Below the pieces are notes generated by a model. That model was not told where the DNA came from and ran no database searches. It saw only the letters and a program-made list of their open reading frames with translations. This document shows positions 26,799-35,019 of a DNA stretch of 64,000 nt, in pieces. This stretch comes from CALLVY01 sp937899855 (GTDB lineage: Bacteria; Bacteroidota; Bacteroidia; Chitinophagales; Saprospiraceae). The DNA lies in the NCBI GenBank assembly GCA_039820405.1, contig JBCBQC010000003.1, positions 62,001 to 126,000 of the forward strand, given 5' to 3'. Position 1 is the first letter of the stretch, and every line of letters starts with the position of its first letter. The translations under genes were made by a program, and so were the position numbers.

Positions 26799-27288
26799 AG
26801 CTCAAATCGAGTAGCCGCAGACGGCGTTTGTCACTCATCTTGTAAGTGCGTCGTCGAAAAATCTTTTGGATCAGAAAGCCCAGGGCGCCCGCTGCCCCGG
26901 GAACGATAAAATCGAAAGCATCCAGCGTTCCCCCGATCAGGGCATCTCCCAGGGAAAAGACCAACCAGACCACACCAAAATTGTACAGCTGGCGCCCCAC
27001 CGGTTTGGACCAGCGCCGGCCACCAAAACGCCGGATGTGGCTGATGTCTTCCACCGGTACGGCGCGATTGGCAAACAAAATGAGGTTATCGTCGATCAAG
27101 ATCTCGCGAATTTCCTCGCTGTACCAAGTGGGATCTCCCCGCAGGCGAAAGGTGACCTCGTCGCCCGGCGAGTAGCGTTTGACCTTGTAGCTGCCACGGC
27201 GTTCCATCTGTAGGTAGCGCTGGGCGGAGGCGGATAGCCAGCCGGCGATGAGGAGGAAGAGGAGGAGCGTCCAGTGGCGCATAGGCAA
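26773..27288 (-). CDS. Small exported membrane-associated protein, unknown
   Basis: 171 residues from 27288; an ATG at 27282 (MRHWTLLLFLLIAG) is the equally good start. A signal peptide ends at SASAQ. A beta-rich stretch follows (RYLQMERRGSYKVKRYSPGDEVTFRLRGD, written in part), then two hydrophobic segments near 105-145 and a basic tail. I have seen similar short proteins in Bacteroidota without assigned function. The gene is convergent with aroQ and overlaps it by 26 bp. No family is recognised. Confidence 0.7.
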   Translation of the reverse strand: MPMRHWTLLLFLLIAGWLSASAQRYLQMERRGSYKVKRYSPGDEVTFRLRGDPTWYSEEIREILIDDNLILFANRAVPVEDISHIRRFGGRRWSKPVGRQLYNFGVVWLVFSLGDALIGGTLDAFDFIVPGAAGALGFLIQKIFRRRTYKMSDKRRLRLLDLSFSPLPAGA

Positions 27289-27332
27289 GGTATTTTTAGA
27301 AGAGAGGCTCTACAAGATAAGGAAGTTGTACC

Positions 27333-28346
27333 TCAATGTTCTTGCAAAACCTCGATTCGCCGCTGGGTAATTTCGATGCGCTTGCGCAGGTGGTTGAAAA
27401 AGCCCTGACGCTGACGTTCGGATTGGAGGCTGAGGGCGCTCGATTTGCTGGTGACGTTCCGGAACCACTCCTCCATGTAGTCGCACAGGCGCTCATCGTC
27501 GCTCTTGAGGAAGTGCGGATTGCTGAGGCTGGTAAAGAGCATCTTCCGCTTGGGCAAGACCGCAAGGATGGTATTGCTGGTGTAGATCATTTCGTTGTAG
27601 TAGAGCGAAAACCGGGCATTGTTCACCTGATCGGGCTTTTGATCGGGCAGGAATTTTTTACCCACCGAAGCCATGGACTGCATGTGAAAAGTGAGCTCGG
27701 TGAGCTTCTCGCAAAGCAGTAGGGCATCATCGGGCGAGCGAAAGTGCCCGCTACTGAAATGGTACTCGATTTGGTTGAGGGTATTGTCGACCACGTTGCG
27801 CCCCCAGAGCTCGGTACTGGGTACGTTGACGTAGAGTTCTTGGATGCGCTGGATGGTGGCCAGTAGCGGGACGGGGAGGAGCTCGAAGGAAAATGGGCGA
27901 TCCTGTAGGGCTTCGTAGCCGAGTACGGTGAGTCCCCAGATGTAGAGCTTGAAGCAAATCAATTCCTTAAAGAAACAGGACTGAAAGAGCGGCAATTCGA
28001 CCGAGGCGTAATAAAAATGACCATCTCCCATCGATGATGCCCGGGACAGCTCGGACTCAAAGCGCTCCAGGTAATCGATAAAGCTGCGCGTACTTTCGTC
28101 AAAGCCATTGAAGGAAAAAATGACGGTATCGCTCTGGCCAAAGATGAGGTCATCGAGGGAGACGTGGAAGGTCAGGGCAATGACTTCGACTTCTTTGGGA
28201 CTGAGAATGGTATCGCCCCGCATACGGCGGTAGATGCCGTCCCGGCCCACGCCCAGGAGGTTGGAAAGTGCCTCGATAGCCGCCACTCGTTTGGGAAAGT
28301 GTTGGACGACGGCGTCGAGCAAACGTTGCTGTAAACTTTTGGACAT
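27333..28346 (-). CDS. HTH-domain transcriptional regulator, unknown target
   Basis: 337 residues from the ATG at 28346; an upstream GTG at 28367 extends the frame by seven codons but is less likely. Residues 1-70 hold a helix-turn-helix (RVAAIEALSNLLGVGRDGIYRRMRGD, in part) resembling Cro/C1-type folds. The remaining 260 residues are mostly helical, with no ligand-binding family I recognise. A similar layout occurs in regulators common in Saprospiria and Cytophagia. It is a lone gene upstream of the small membrane protein. The target is unknown; it may act on itself or on the divergent operon at 28637. Confidence 0.75.
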   Translation of the reverse strand: MSKSLQQRLLDAVVQHFPKRVAAIEALSNLLGVGRDGIYRRMRGDTILSPKEVEVIALTFHVSLDDLIFGQSDTVIFSFNGFDESTRSFIDYLERFESELSRASSMGDGHFYYASVELPLFQSCFFKELICFKLYIWGLTVLGYEALQDRPFSFELLPVPLLATIQRIQELYVNVPSTELWGRNVVDNTLNQIEYHFSSGHFRSPDDALLLCEKLTELTFHMQSMASVGKKFLPDQKPDQVNNARFSLYYNEMIYTSNTILAVLPKRKMLFTSLSNPHFLKSDDERLCDYMEEWFRNVTSKSSALSLQSERQRQGFFNHLRKRIEITQRRIEVLQEH

Positions 28347-28573
28347 CGTTTTTGTATTTCTTTTCACGCAATCAGCACGATGGCCTACTACGAGATCACC
28401 GCGCCATTCGTAAGGCGCTGCACGGCTCCCCCCACTGGGGCAGCACGTTACCTTGTCTTAATCCCGTCTTACAGCTTTGAGGTCAGCACTGGACTGGTAC
28501 AAAATGAATTTTTCACGTTGAAAATCCACCCGAAGACCAACCGGTAGCACAAAAATAAAATAATTGTCACAAG

Positions 28574-28604
28574 TTGCGCGTTTTGAATATTAATCTTAAC
28601 TTTG
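28574..28604 (+). promoter_or_regulatory. Bacteroidota promoter before the membrane protein gene
   Basis: A TTG at 28574-28576 and a perfect -7 box TAACTTTG (28597-28604) are separated by 20 bp. The -7 box overlaps the operator dyad at 28599-28615. Transcription would begin near 28611. Confidence 0.5.
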
Positions 28605-28615
28605 AAATCCAAAGT
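28599..28615. promoter_or_regulatory. HTH_34-type operator dyad, site 1
   Basis: Inverted repeat ACTTTG-AAATC-CAAAGT with perfect 6-bp arms, 21 bp before the membrane protein start. The same arms recur at 29644-29662 before the Coq4-like gene. Such dyads commonly precede genes for HTH_34 regulators in this phylum; binding by the regulator at 29319 is inferred. Confidence 0.6.
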
Positions 28616-28636
28616 ACTTTTGAAAAATTTAGTTTG

Positions 28637-29293
28637 ATGGTAATGAATAGCCAACGCGAACATCTGGAGACCCTCAATGAGATTCGCTCGATCATGGAGC
28701 GTTCTACCCGTTTTATCTCGCTCAGCGGCCTATCGGGCGTAGCGGCGGGCATCTGTGCCCTCATCGGGGCGGGGATGGCCTTTCTCTACCTCGACGCCAG
28801 CCCCTTCCAGCACAGCCAGCATTACTACCTGACCGCACCAACGGTCAGTAAGTGGGGCCTCAATTACCTTCAGTTTTTCTTCCTAGACGCCATCTTAGTC
28901 CTGATCGCCGCCCTCGGACTGGGTTATTTCTTCACCTGGCGACGGGTCAAACGCAACCGACAAAAAATGTGGGACCAGACCTCCCTCCGGCTGACCATCA
29001 ACCTCCTCATCCCCTTGGTGGCGGGCGGTTTGTTCTGCCTCCTGCTGGTCTACCACGGCTGGCTGGGGCTGGTAGCCCCCAGTACCCTACTCTTTTACGG
29101 ACTGGCCCTAGTCAACGGCAGCAAGTACACCCTCGACGATATTCGCTTCCTGGGCCTTTTCGAAATCGCGCTGGGGCTGATTGCGATGTTTTACATCGGC
29201 TACGGACTAGAGTTCTGGGCCATCGGCTTTGGGCTGCTCCACATCGTATACGGAATCGTGATGTACTACAAATACGAAAAAAACGCCGCCTGA
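28637..29293 (+). CDS. Multi-pass membrane protein paired with HTH_34 regulator
   Basis: 218 residues from the ATG at 28637 (second ATG at 28643); the frame extends upstream through a TTG that lies in the promoter. An amphipathic N-terminus (REHLETLNEIRSIMERS) precedes about six membrane segments. FISLSGLSGVAAGICALIGA is a sequence I associate with membrane proteins encoded next to HTH_34 regulators in Bacteroidota. No enzymatic motif is present. The regulator starts 25 bp downstream, and the operator dyad lies 21 bp upstream. The role is probably sensing or transport for that regulator, but this is inferred. Confidence 0.8.
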   Translation: MVMNSQREHLETLNEIRSIMERSTRFISLSGLSGVAAGICALIGAGMAFLYLDASPFQHSQHYYLTAPTVSKWGLNYLQFFFLDAILVLIAALGLGYFFTWRRVKRNRQKMWDQTSLRLTINLLIPLVAGGLFCLLLVYHGWLGLVAPSTLLFYGLALVNGSKYTLDDIRFLGLFEIALGLIAMFYIGYGLEFWAIGFGLLHIVYGIVMYYKYEKNAA

Positions 29294-29318
29294 TCCGGCG
29301 CTGGAGAACCGACTACCG

Positions 29319-29618
29319 ATGAAGAAGATCATTTCTAAACTCAATAAAACCTTTGACCACAAGGTCCGGCTGGGGATCATGTCGGTCCTGATGGTCAACG
29401 AGGGGGTCAACTTTACCACCCTCAAGGAAATGTTGGAGGTAACCGACGGGCGCTTGGCCAGCCACATGAAAGTACTGGAGGGGGTAGATTTTGTACAGGT
29501 CACCAAAACCTTTGTCGGGCGCAAACCCCACACCACCTACGCCGCGACCGAAGCCGGGCGCAAGGCATTCAACGATCATCTGGACGCGCTAGAAAAGCTC
29601 ATCCGCAGCATCGACTGA
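29319..29618 (+). CDS. HTH_34 winged-helix transcriptional regulator
   Basis: 99 residues, nearly all one winged helix (PF13601 type): NKTFDHKVRLGIMSVLMVNEG, VNFTTLKEMLEVTDGRLASHMKVLE (recognition region, in part) and a basic wing FVGRKPHTTYAATEAG. There is no effector domain, so it may be controlled by abundance or by the adjacent membrane protein. Two copies of an ACTTTG-N5-CAAAGT dyad flank the gene pair, one over the upstream promoter and one before the next gene. It lies 25 bp after the membrane protein gene. Confidence 0.9.
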   Translation: MKKIISKLNKTFDHKVRLGIMSVLMVNEGVNFTTLKEMLEVTDGRLASHMKVLEGVDFVQVTKTFVGRKPHTTYAATEAGRKAFNDHLDALEKLIRSID

Positions 29619-29643
29619 CTAGGTTGACTTTTTTTTACCTACT

Positions 29644-29662
29644 TACTTTGAATTTCAAAGTA
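29644..29662. promoter_or_regulatory. HTH_34-type operator dyad, site 2
   Basis: Inverted repeat TACTTTG-AATTT-CAAAGTA with perfect 7-bp arms, 18 bp before the Coq4-like start. It overlaps a weak -7 box (TTACTTTG, 29643-29650). A TTG at 29624-29626 is only 16 bp upstream, short for a Bacteroidota promoter. Confidence 0.65.
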
Positions 29663-29680
29663 CTTTTAAAAGCTTACCCA

Positions 29681-30202
29681 ATGAGAAAACTAAAAAACAC
29701 CCCGACCCGCCGCGACCGACTGATGATCTGGCTGGTCGATCGGACCAAACCCCTGTACGTGCGCTGGTTCAAAGGCCACCGCCAGCACTGGCGGCTCGAC
29801 CGCCGCCGCTTACTGGGCTACCCCGCCAAAAGCCTGGGGTACGAGCTGGGCAAATTCCTAGAGCGAGAGGGCTTCGAGCTACTGCCCAAGCTGGAGGACC
29901 ACGATGTGCTCCACGTCCTACTGCACTACGAAACGACCGTGATCGGCGAGGTACAGATGCAGGCTTTTCTACTCGGCAATGGCAAGCGTTCGCTGTACGC
30001 GGCCGGTACGGTGCTGTTGGCCCTGCTGCTCATCCCGGAGGGCTACCGTCGGTACTGGGCCGCCTACCGCCGGGGATGGCGGAGCCGCAGCATCACGGGA
30101 TGGCGCTTCGAGCACCTGCTTCGGGAGCCGACGGTACTGCTCCGCCAACTGATGGGCATCCTAGCAAAAGATGAGGGTGTGGAGGCACCCTTGGTATTAT
30201 AA
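29681..30202 (+). CDS. Coq4-family (ubiquinone biosynthesis-like) protein
   Basis: 173 residues from the ATG at 29681; the longer frame starts inside the operator. The motif HDxxH-x11-E is exact: His74, Asp75, His78 and Glu90 (HDVLHVLLHYETTVIGE), the metal site of the Coq4 family. A hydrophobic segment follows at about 100-125. In eukaryotes Coq4 acts on the ubiquinone head group; Bacteroidota normally use menaquinone, so the substrate here must differ or be unknown. The gene sits after the HTH_34 regulator and 63 bp before an MpaB-type oxygenase. The family call rests on the motif and size; no homology search was possible. Confidence 0.72.
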   Translation: MRKLKNTPTRRDRLMIWLVDRTKPLYVRWFKGHRQHWRLDRRRLLGYPAKSLGYELGKFLEREGFELLPKLEDHDVLHVLLHYETTVIGEVQMQAFLLGNGKRSLYAAGTVLLALLLIPEGYRRYWAAYRRGWRSRSITGWRFEHLLREPTVLLRQLMGILAKDEGVEAPLVL

Positions 30203-30265
30203 GCGGATCGCTGGCCCCGGTTAGCTCCGGGGCCGCGGTCACTTTTCACCTTTAAAATTGAATTT

Positions 30266-31231
30266 ATGAGTCAGGCATCCATGGTCTCCCGCCCCCCCGA
30301 CGAAGCCCGCTACCGGGCTACTCTAGCGGAACTGAAAGCGCGTTTCCCCGACGAGGCCCGGGGTTTTTACGGTCCGGGCAGTATGACCTGGAAAATTTAC
30401 CGCGAGCCCGCCATCCTCATTGGCAGCTACCGGGCCCTGCTCCTACAGGTGGCACACCCGGCCGTGGCGGTGGGGGTGGCGCAGTACAGCAGTTTTCAGA
30501 AAGACTACCTGGGCCGCGCCTACCGTACCTTCTTCAATATGGCATCGATCTTTTTTGGCAGCCGGAGCGAAGCCTTCCGCGTAGCTGGCCACCTGTACCG
30601 CATGCACCAGCGCATCCGCGGCGAGTACCGCGATGCCAAGGGCCAGCAGCGGGCCTTCGTCGCTACCGAACCCGCCCTGCTCCGATGGATCTTGGCCACC
30701 CTGGTCGAGACCAGCATCACGGCTTACGAACTGGTACACGGCCCGCTCCCGGACCGCGAAAAAGCGCAATTTTTCCAAGAATCCCGCATTACGGCGCTAC
30801 TGATGGGTATCCCAGCGGAGGATTATCCCACGAGCTATGAAGACTTTTGCCGTTACTACCAACAAACCCTCAGCGACGGCAGCCTACGAGTGGATGAGCG
30901 GGGCCTCGACCTGGCCGCCGCCATTCTCCGCGGCCCCTTTCGTTGGGGAGCCCCGCTGATCCGCCTATTCGCCACGGGGCTGCTCCCGGAACCCTTGCGC
31001 CAAGCCTACCAACTACCGTGGACGGCGCCTCAGGAAGACCGGCTGGCGCGCTACCTACGCCTGATCCGGCGCTGGTACCGCTTTTGTCCACGGGCCCTGC
31101 GGACGGCACCTCCCTACTACCAGGCCCAGTACCGCATCGGGCGGGTGACCGGCAAGCGAACCGGTTGGCTCGCGTATTTTTTCCACCAAATGGGCCGCTG
31201 GTTCAAGGCTCCTTTTTTGATCCGTGCTTAA
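30266..31231 (+). CDS. Oxygenase of the MpaB/DUF2236 family
   Basis: 321 residues. The signature of the family (PF09995) is present: FYGPGSMTWKIYREPAILIG, then LLQVAHPAVAVGVAQYS and SSFQKDYLGRAYRTF, and a second half rich in Arg/Tyr. Members include the mycophenolic-acid oxygenase MpaB and the rubber oxygenase Lcp, which bind heme and cleave double bonds. The His in AHPAVAVG is a candidate heme ligand by analogy. It may act on a lipid or isoprenoid. It precedes two membrane proteins, the first 9 bp away, and follows the Coq4-like gene. Confidence 0.88.
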   Translation: MSQASMVSRPPDEARYRATLAELKARFPDEARGFYGPGSMTWKIYREPAILIGSYRALLLQVAHPAVAVGVAQYSSFQKDYLGRAYRTFFNMASIFFGSRSEAFRVAGHLYRMHQRIRGEYRDAKGQQRAFVATEPALLRWILATLVETSITAYELVHGPLPDREKAQFFQESRITALLMGIPAEDYPTSYEDFCRYYQQTLSDGSLRVDERGLDLAAAILRGPFRWGAPLIRLFATGLLPEPLRQAYQLPWTAPQEDRLARYLRLIRRWYRFCPRALRTAPPYYQAQYRIGRVTGKRTGWLAYFFHQMGRWFKAPFLIRA

Positions 31232-31240
31232 ATCTTTTTC

Positions 31241-31990
31241 ATGAAACCTCATCCTTTTTTCCGCAGTGCCCGACAGGCCAAACTATTCGCCCTGCTGCTA
31301 CTGAGTACGCTCTTTTGTTTTGCCCTGATCGGGGTACGCTTGCACCTTTTGGGCATCGACCTGGCCGAGGTACAAAGTACCCAAGACCTCCTGGCGCTCA
31401 AGAGCACCTCGACCTTTCTCTTTCTCGTCTGGAACCTCTTCCTGGCCTGGATGCCCTACGGGCTGGCCCTAACCGCCGGATTTTGGTATCGACGGCGGGG
31501 CTGGTCGGCGTTTACGGTGGTGCTGCTCCTGGCCTGGCTTTTCTTTTTCCCCAACGCGCCCTACATCCTCACCGATTTGCTCCACCTCCGCGGACGGCAT
31601 CCGGTCCCCCATTGGTACGACCTGATGCTGATCGTCTCCTTTGCCTGGACGGGCCTTCTGCTGGGTTACTTATCGCTTTTTGAAGTGCAAGGCTTGATCC
31701 AGCAACGCTGGAATCGGGTCATTGCCTGGCTGAGTAGTACGGTAGCGATTTTTTTGTGTGGCCTGGGCATCTACCTCGGTCGCTATTTGCGCTGGAACAG
31801 TTGGGACATACTGCGCCAGCCTCAGCGCATCGTGGGTGATGCCTGGCGGAGCTTGGTGGACCCCTCGGGGCAGACGGGGGAAGGCATCATCTGGGTGTCG
31901 GCAGGCTTTTTATTCATCGGTTACCTCACTCTGGTCGTCTTGATGGGCCAGGACGAACCACAAAACCATCCCTCATGCAACGAAGTGTAA
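31241..31990 (+). CDS. DUF1361 polytopic membrane protein
   Basis: 249 residues with about seven hydrophobic segments. WNLFLAWMPYGLAL, FFFPNAPYILTDLLHL and HWYDLMLIVSFAWTGLLLGY are the conserved blocks of DUF1361 (PF07099), a family without known function. It starts 9 bp after the MpaB-type gene and overlaps the next gene by 16 bp, so it is probably translated with both. A role in membrane lipid or pigment handling would fit, but nothing in the sequence shows it. Confidence 0.85.
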   Translation: MKPHPFFRSARQAKLFALLLLSTLFCFALIGVRLHLLGIDLAEVQSTQDLLALKSTSTFLFLVWNLFLAWMPYGLALTAGFWYRRRGWSAFTVVLLLAWLFFFPNAPYILTDLLHLRGRHPVPHWYDLMLIVSFAWTGLLLGYLSLFEVQGLIQQRWNRVIAWLSSTVAIFLCGLGIYLGRYLRWNSWDILRQPQRIVGDAWRSLVDPSGQTGEGIIWVSAGFLFIGYLTLVVLMGQDEPQNHPSCNEV

Positions 31991-33525
31991 TCGAGCTGGT
32001 CTTGACGCTGTTGGGCGTCATCGCTTTTAACCTCTTGTTTTGGCAACAGACGATGGGCCTCAATACCCTGTGGTTTGCGGGCTTGATGATGGCCGCGCTG
32101 TTTTACCTGCACCCCCGGGGAATGCGACGGCGTTCGACGCTCTTGCTAGCGGGAGGCACCCTGCTCACGGCGGTGTGGGTGGTGGTATTCCATTCGGCCC
32201 TGAGCAAAGCCGTTCACCTGCTCTCGTTCTGTACCACCATTGGCATCAGCCAGCAACGATCCTTGCGCTTCTTGTGGTACGGCTTTTTACTGGGGCTGTG
32301 GAGTGTGGCCAGTACCCCACGCAAACTGTGGCGAAACATCCGTCAGCAGCTGCCACAACCGGACTCCAAGCTCCGCATCGGCTACTACGCGCGGCTCATC
32401 GTTTTTCCTCTGCTGATCGTACTGGCCTTCTACTACTTGTACCGCTGGGCCAACCCACACTTTTCGGAACTGACTACCATTTTTTGGGACACCCTGCTCT
32501 ACCAATGGACCGTAGACATTTACTGGCCCCGAGTGGGTTTTATCCTCCTGGGCCTGTTGCTCTGTGGCGGTATCCTTTTGCCCACTCCATTGGACTTTTT
32601 CCACCGACGAGAGGCAACCAAGTCCGATGGGCTTCACCGCCTCAACCCGGAGACCCGGCGGAGGCGTTTGGAGCAGCGGCGCAATTGGGACATTCACAAG
32701 CGTTTTTCTCCGCTTTCCCTCAGAAACGAATACCGCGCCGGGGGGCTGTTGCTCTACGCACTCAACGTCTTGCTTTTCCTCGTCAACCTCACCGATCTGC
32801 GGCACGTTTGGTGGGGTTTTGGGGAAGGCGAAATTCCCCTCCTCAAAAACTACGTCCACGAGGGAACCTATCTCCTCATCGCCGCCATCCTGCTAGCCAT
32901 GGTTGTGCTGCTGTATTTCTTCCGCTCCAATCTCAATTTCTTTCCCGATGGTGGCGCCCTGCGCCGGGCCGCCTATCTTTGGATCGGGCAGAATGCCTTT
33001 CTGACACTTTCGGTGGGCTTGCGCAATTACCACTACATCGACTACCACGGCCTGGCCTACCTGCGGATCGGGGTCCTGCTTTTTTTGCTGCTCGTGCTGT
33101 ACGGTCTGTGGACGCTGTACCTCAAGATCCGCGATCGCCGGAGTGCTTTCTTTCTGCTCCAACGCAATGCCTGGGCGGTATACCTCATTTTGCTGCTCGC
33201 CAGTAGCTTCAATTGGGACGTTTGGATCACGCGGTACAATCTCGACACCCCCACCCAGGGTCCGATTGACGTCGGTTTTTTGCTGCGGGGGGCCTCGGAC
33301 AAAAACTTGTTCTTGCTGGAGGGACGGTTGGACGAATTGGCGGAACGGGAGAGCTTTCCGCTGTTGCGAGACGAGGACATCCGGAGGTACTACCACTGGA
33401 AGGTGAGGGGTTTCGAACGGCGGGTGGCGCAGCAGGGCTGGCCTTCCTGGAACCTTCCCGATCATCGGAACCAGCGCTACCTACGGGAAAAGCGAAAAAA
33501 TCAGCGGGAGGAGAGAAGGGAATAG
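31975..33525 (+). CDS. DUF4153/DUF4173-type polytopic membrane protein
   Basis: 516 residues with ten or more membrane segments. The blocks NVLLFLVNLTDLRHVWWG, VHEGTYLLIAAILLAMVVL and LTLSVGLRNYHYIDYHGL match the DUF4153/DUF4173 families, which lack a known activity. The C-terminal 60 residues are soluble and highly charged. It overlaps DUF1361 by 16 bp, and the HD-effector gene starts 75 bp downstream. It is probably part of the Coq4-MpaB operon, but it could be functionally separate. Confidence 0.78.
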   Translation: MQRSVIELVLTLLGVIAFNLLFWQQTMGLNTLWFAGLMMAALFYLHPRGMRRRSTLLLAGGTLLTAVWVVVFHSALSKAVHLLSFCTTIGISQQRSLRFLWYGFLLGLWSVASTPRKLWRNIRQQLPQPDSKLRIGYYARLIVFPLLIVLAFYYLYRWANPHFSELTTIFWDTLLYQWTVDIYWPRVGFILLGLLLCGGILLPTPLDFFHRREATKSDGLHRLNPETRRRRLEQRRNWDIHKRFSPLSLRNEYRAGGLLLYALNVLLFLVNLTDLRHVWWGFGEGEIPLLKNYVHEGTYLLIAAILLAMVVLLYFFRSNLNFFPDGGALRRAAYLWIGQNAFLTLSVGLRNYHYIDYHGLAYLRIGVLLFLLLVLYGLWTLYLKIRDRRSAFFLLQRNAWAVYLILLLASSFNWDVWITRYNLDTPTQGPIDVGFLLRGASDKNLFLLEGRLDELAERESFPLLRDEDIRRYYHWKVRGFERRVAQQGWPSWNLPDHRNQRYLREKRKNQREERRE

Positions 33526-33600
33526 AGATAGAGTGAAAAGCGGATAGTGAGATTTAGCGATAAATTTAATATTTTAAGCGCTCATTCGTTAAAGGAGTCC

Positions 33601-34836
33601 ATGGAGGTAGAAAAATCGCTCATTCTTACAACTGTTGAGACGCACGCGCGTCAGTACATCCCGGAGCGGGTGCCGGAGCGCTACGTGTACCACGACCTGC
33701 AACACACCCTCAATGTGGTTAATTCGTCGCGGGAGATTGCGGGCTACTACCCGCTGAGTGAGGAAGAGCGCGAAAGTCTGGAGATCGCGGCTTGGTTTCA
33801 CGACATTGGCTACGACGAGGGGCCGGAGGGGCACGAGGCCCGTAGTGCGGCTCAAGCGCGGAGTTTTCTGAGTGAACGGGAATTCCCGGAGGAGCGCATC
33901 CAACGGATTGAGGCGTGTATCCTAGCCACCAAGATGCCTACCCAACCACAGTCCTTACTGGAAGAAATTCTGTGCGATGCGGACCTGAATCACCTGGGCA
34001 AAAAATCGTATTGGGAGCGCTGTAGTCGGGTTCGTCAGGAATTGGTGACGGTCCGAAACATCGTGATGTCGGATGCCGAATGGGTAGATTTTGAGCTCAA
34101 GTTTCTCCACCAGCACCACTTTTACACCGCCGCGGCCAAGGCGCTTTACAGCAAGCGCAAGCAAAAGCACATCCAACAGTTGATGAAGCAAAAGGCGCGG
34201 CTCAACCCCGATAGCCCGCTGTCGGCCCTGCCCCCGATCGAAGTATTGGAAAAGGGCAAGAAAAAGAAAAAGAAGAACAAGTCGCTGAGCAAGGGGGAGC
34301 TCAACCAGCTCAACCTCGGACGAGGGGTAGAAACGATGTACCGCACGACCTACCGCACCCACGTCAATCTGAGTTCGATTGCCGACAACAAGGCCAACAT
34401 CATGCTCAGTATCAACGCCATCGTCATTTCGATCACCCTGTCCTCTTTGGTTCCGCGCTTTGGCAGTACTCCCCACTTGATCGCGCCCACCATCCTGCTT
34501 TTGGCCGTCTGCCTGATGGCCATGATCTTCGCGACCCTCTCGACCCGTCCCAAGATTACGGAGGGGAAATTTACCCGGGAAGACATTGAGCAAAAGCGTT
34601 CGAACCTCCTCTTTTTTGGCAATTTCTACAACATGTCGCTCGACGATTTTCACTGGGGGATGATGGAGATGATCAAGGACAGTGATTTCCTCTACAGTTC
34701 GATGACCCGTGATTTGTACTTTTTGGGCATTGTACTGGCCAAGAAATACCGCTATTTGCGCATTTGCTACGGCATTTTCATGTACGGCCTCATCGCCTCG
34801 GTGGCCGCCTTCGCCTTGGTCTATTTTTTGAAGTAG
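33601..34836 (+). CDS. HD-domain protein fused to Pycsar-type membrane effector module
   Basis: I chose the ATG at 33601 (411 residues); the frame upstream starts with GTG and is less protein-like. Residues 25-130 are an HD phosphohydrolase domain: His31 in YVYHDLQHTL, His67-Asp68 in AAWFHDIGYDEG, and Asp in ILCDADLNHLG. A Lys-rich linker (about 235) follows. Residues 260-411 match the Pycsar effector family (PF18967): NLSSIADNKANIMLSINAI, two membrane helices, then NFYNMSLDDFHWGMM. In the Pycsar phage-defence system such proteins are activated by cCMP or cUMP and damage the membrane. No cyclase gene is nearby, so defence is a hypothesis. HD-fused forms are known in Bacteroidota. Confidence 0.8.
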   Translation: MEVEKSLILTTVETHARQYIPERVPERYVYHDLQHTLNVVNSSREIAGYYPLSEEERESLEIAAWFHDIGYDEGPEGHEARSAAQARSFLSEREFPEERIQRIEACILATKMPTQPQSLLEEILCDADLNHLGKKSYWERCSRVRQELVTVRNIVMSDAEWVDFELKFLHQHHFYTAAAKALYSKRKQKHIQQLMKQKARLNPDSPLSALPPIEVLEKGKKKKKKNKSLSKGELNQLNLGRGVETMYRTTYRTHVNLSSIADNKANIMLSINAIVISITLSSLVPRFGSTPHLIAPTILLLAVCLMAMIFATLSTRPKITEGKFTREDIEQKRSNLLFFGNFYNMSLDDFHWGMMEMIKDSDFLYSSMTRDLYFLGIVLAKKYRYLRICYGIFMYGLIASVAAFALVYFLK

Positions 34837-35019
34837 ACTCCGCCGGATGCCTCCCCGATCATTTGGAGTGGCGTTGGAAACCGACCTTTCTTCCCCGTGG
34901 TGGGAGCTCCCCTCCGGTATCAAAATTTTGTTGTTTTCCCTAAACCTTTTGGCCCACTTTACAGTTTATTTTTATTACGCTTTAAACAAAATTACTCAAC
35001 TCAACTTAAAAGTAACAAA

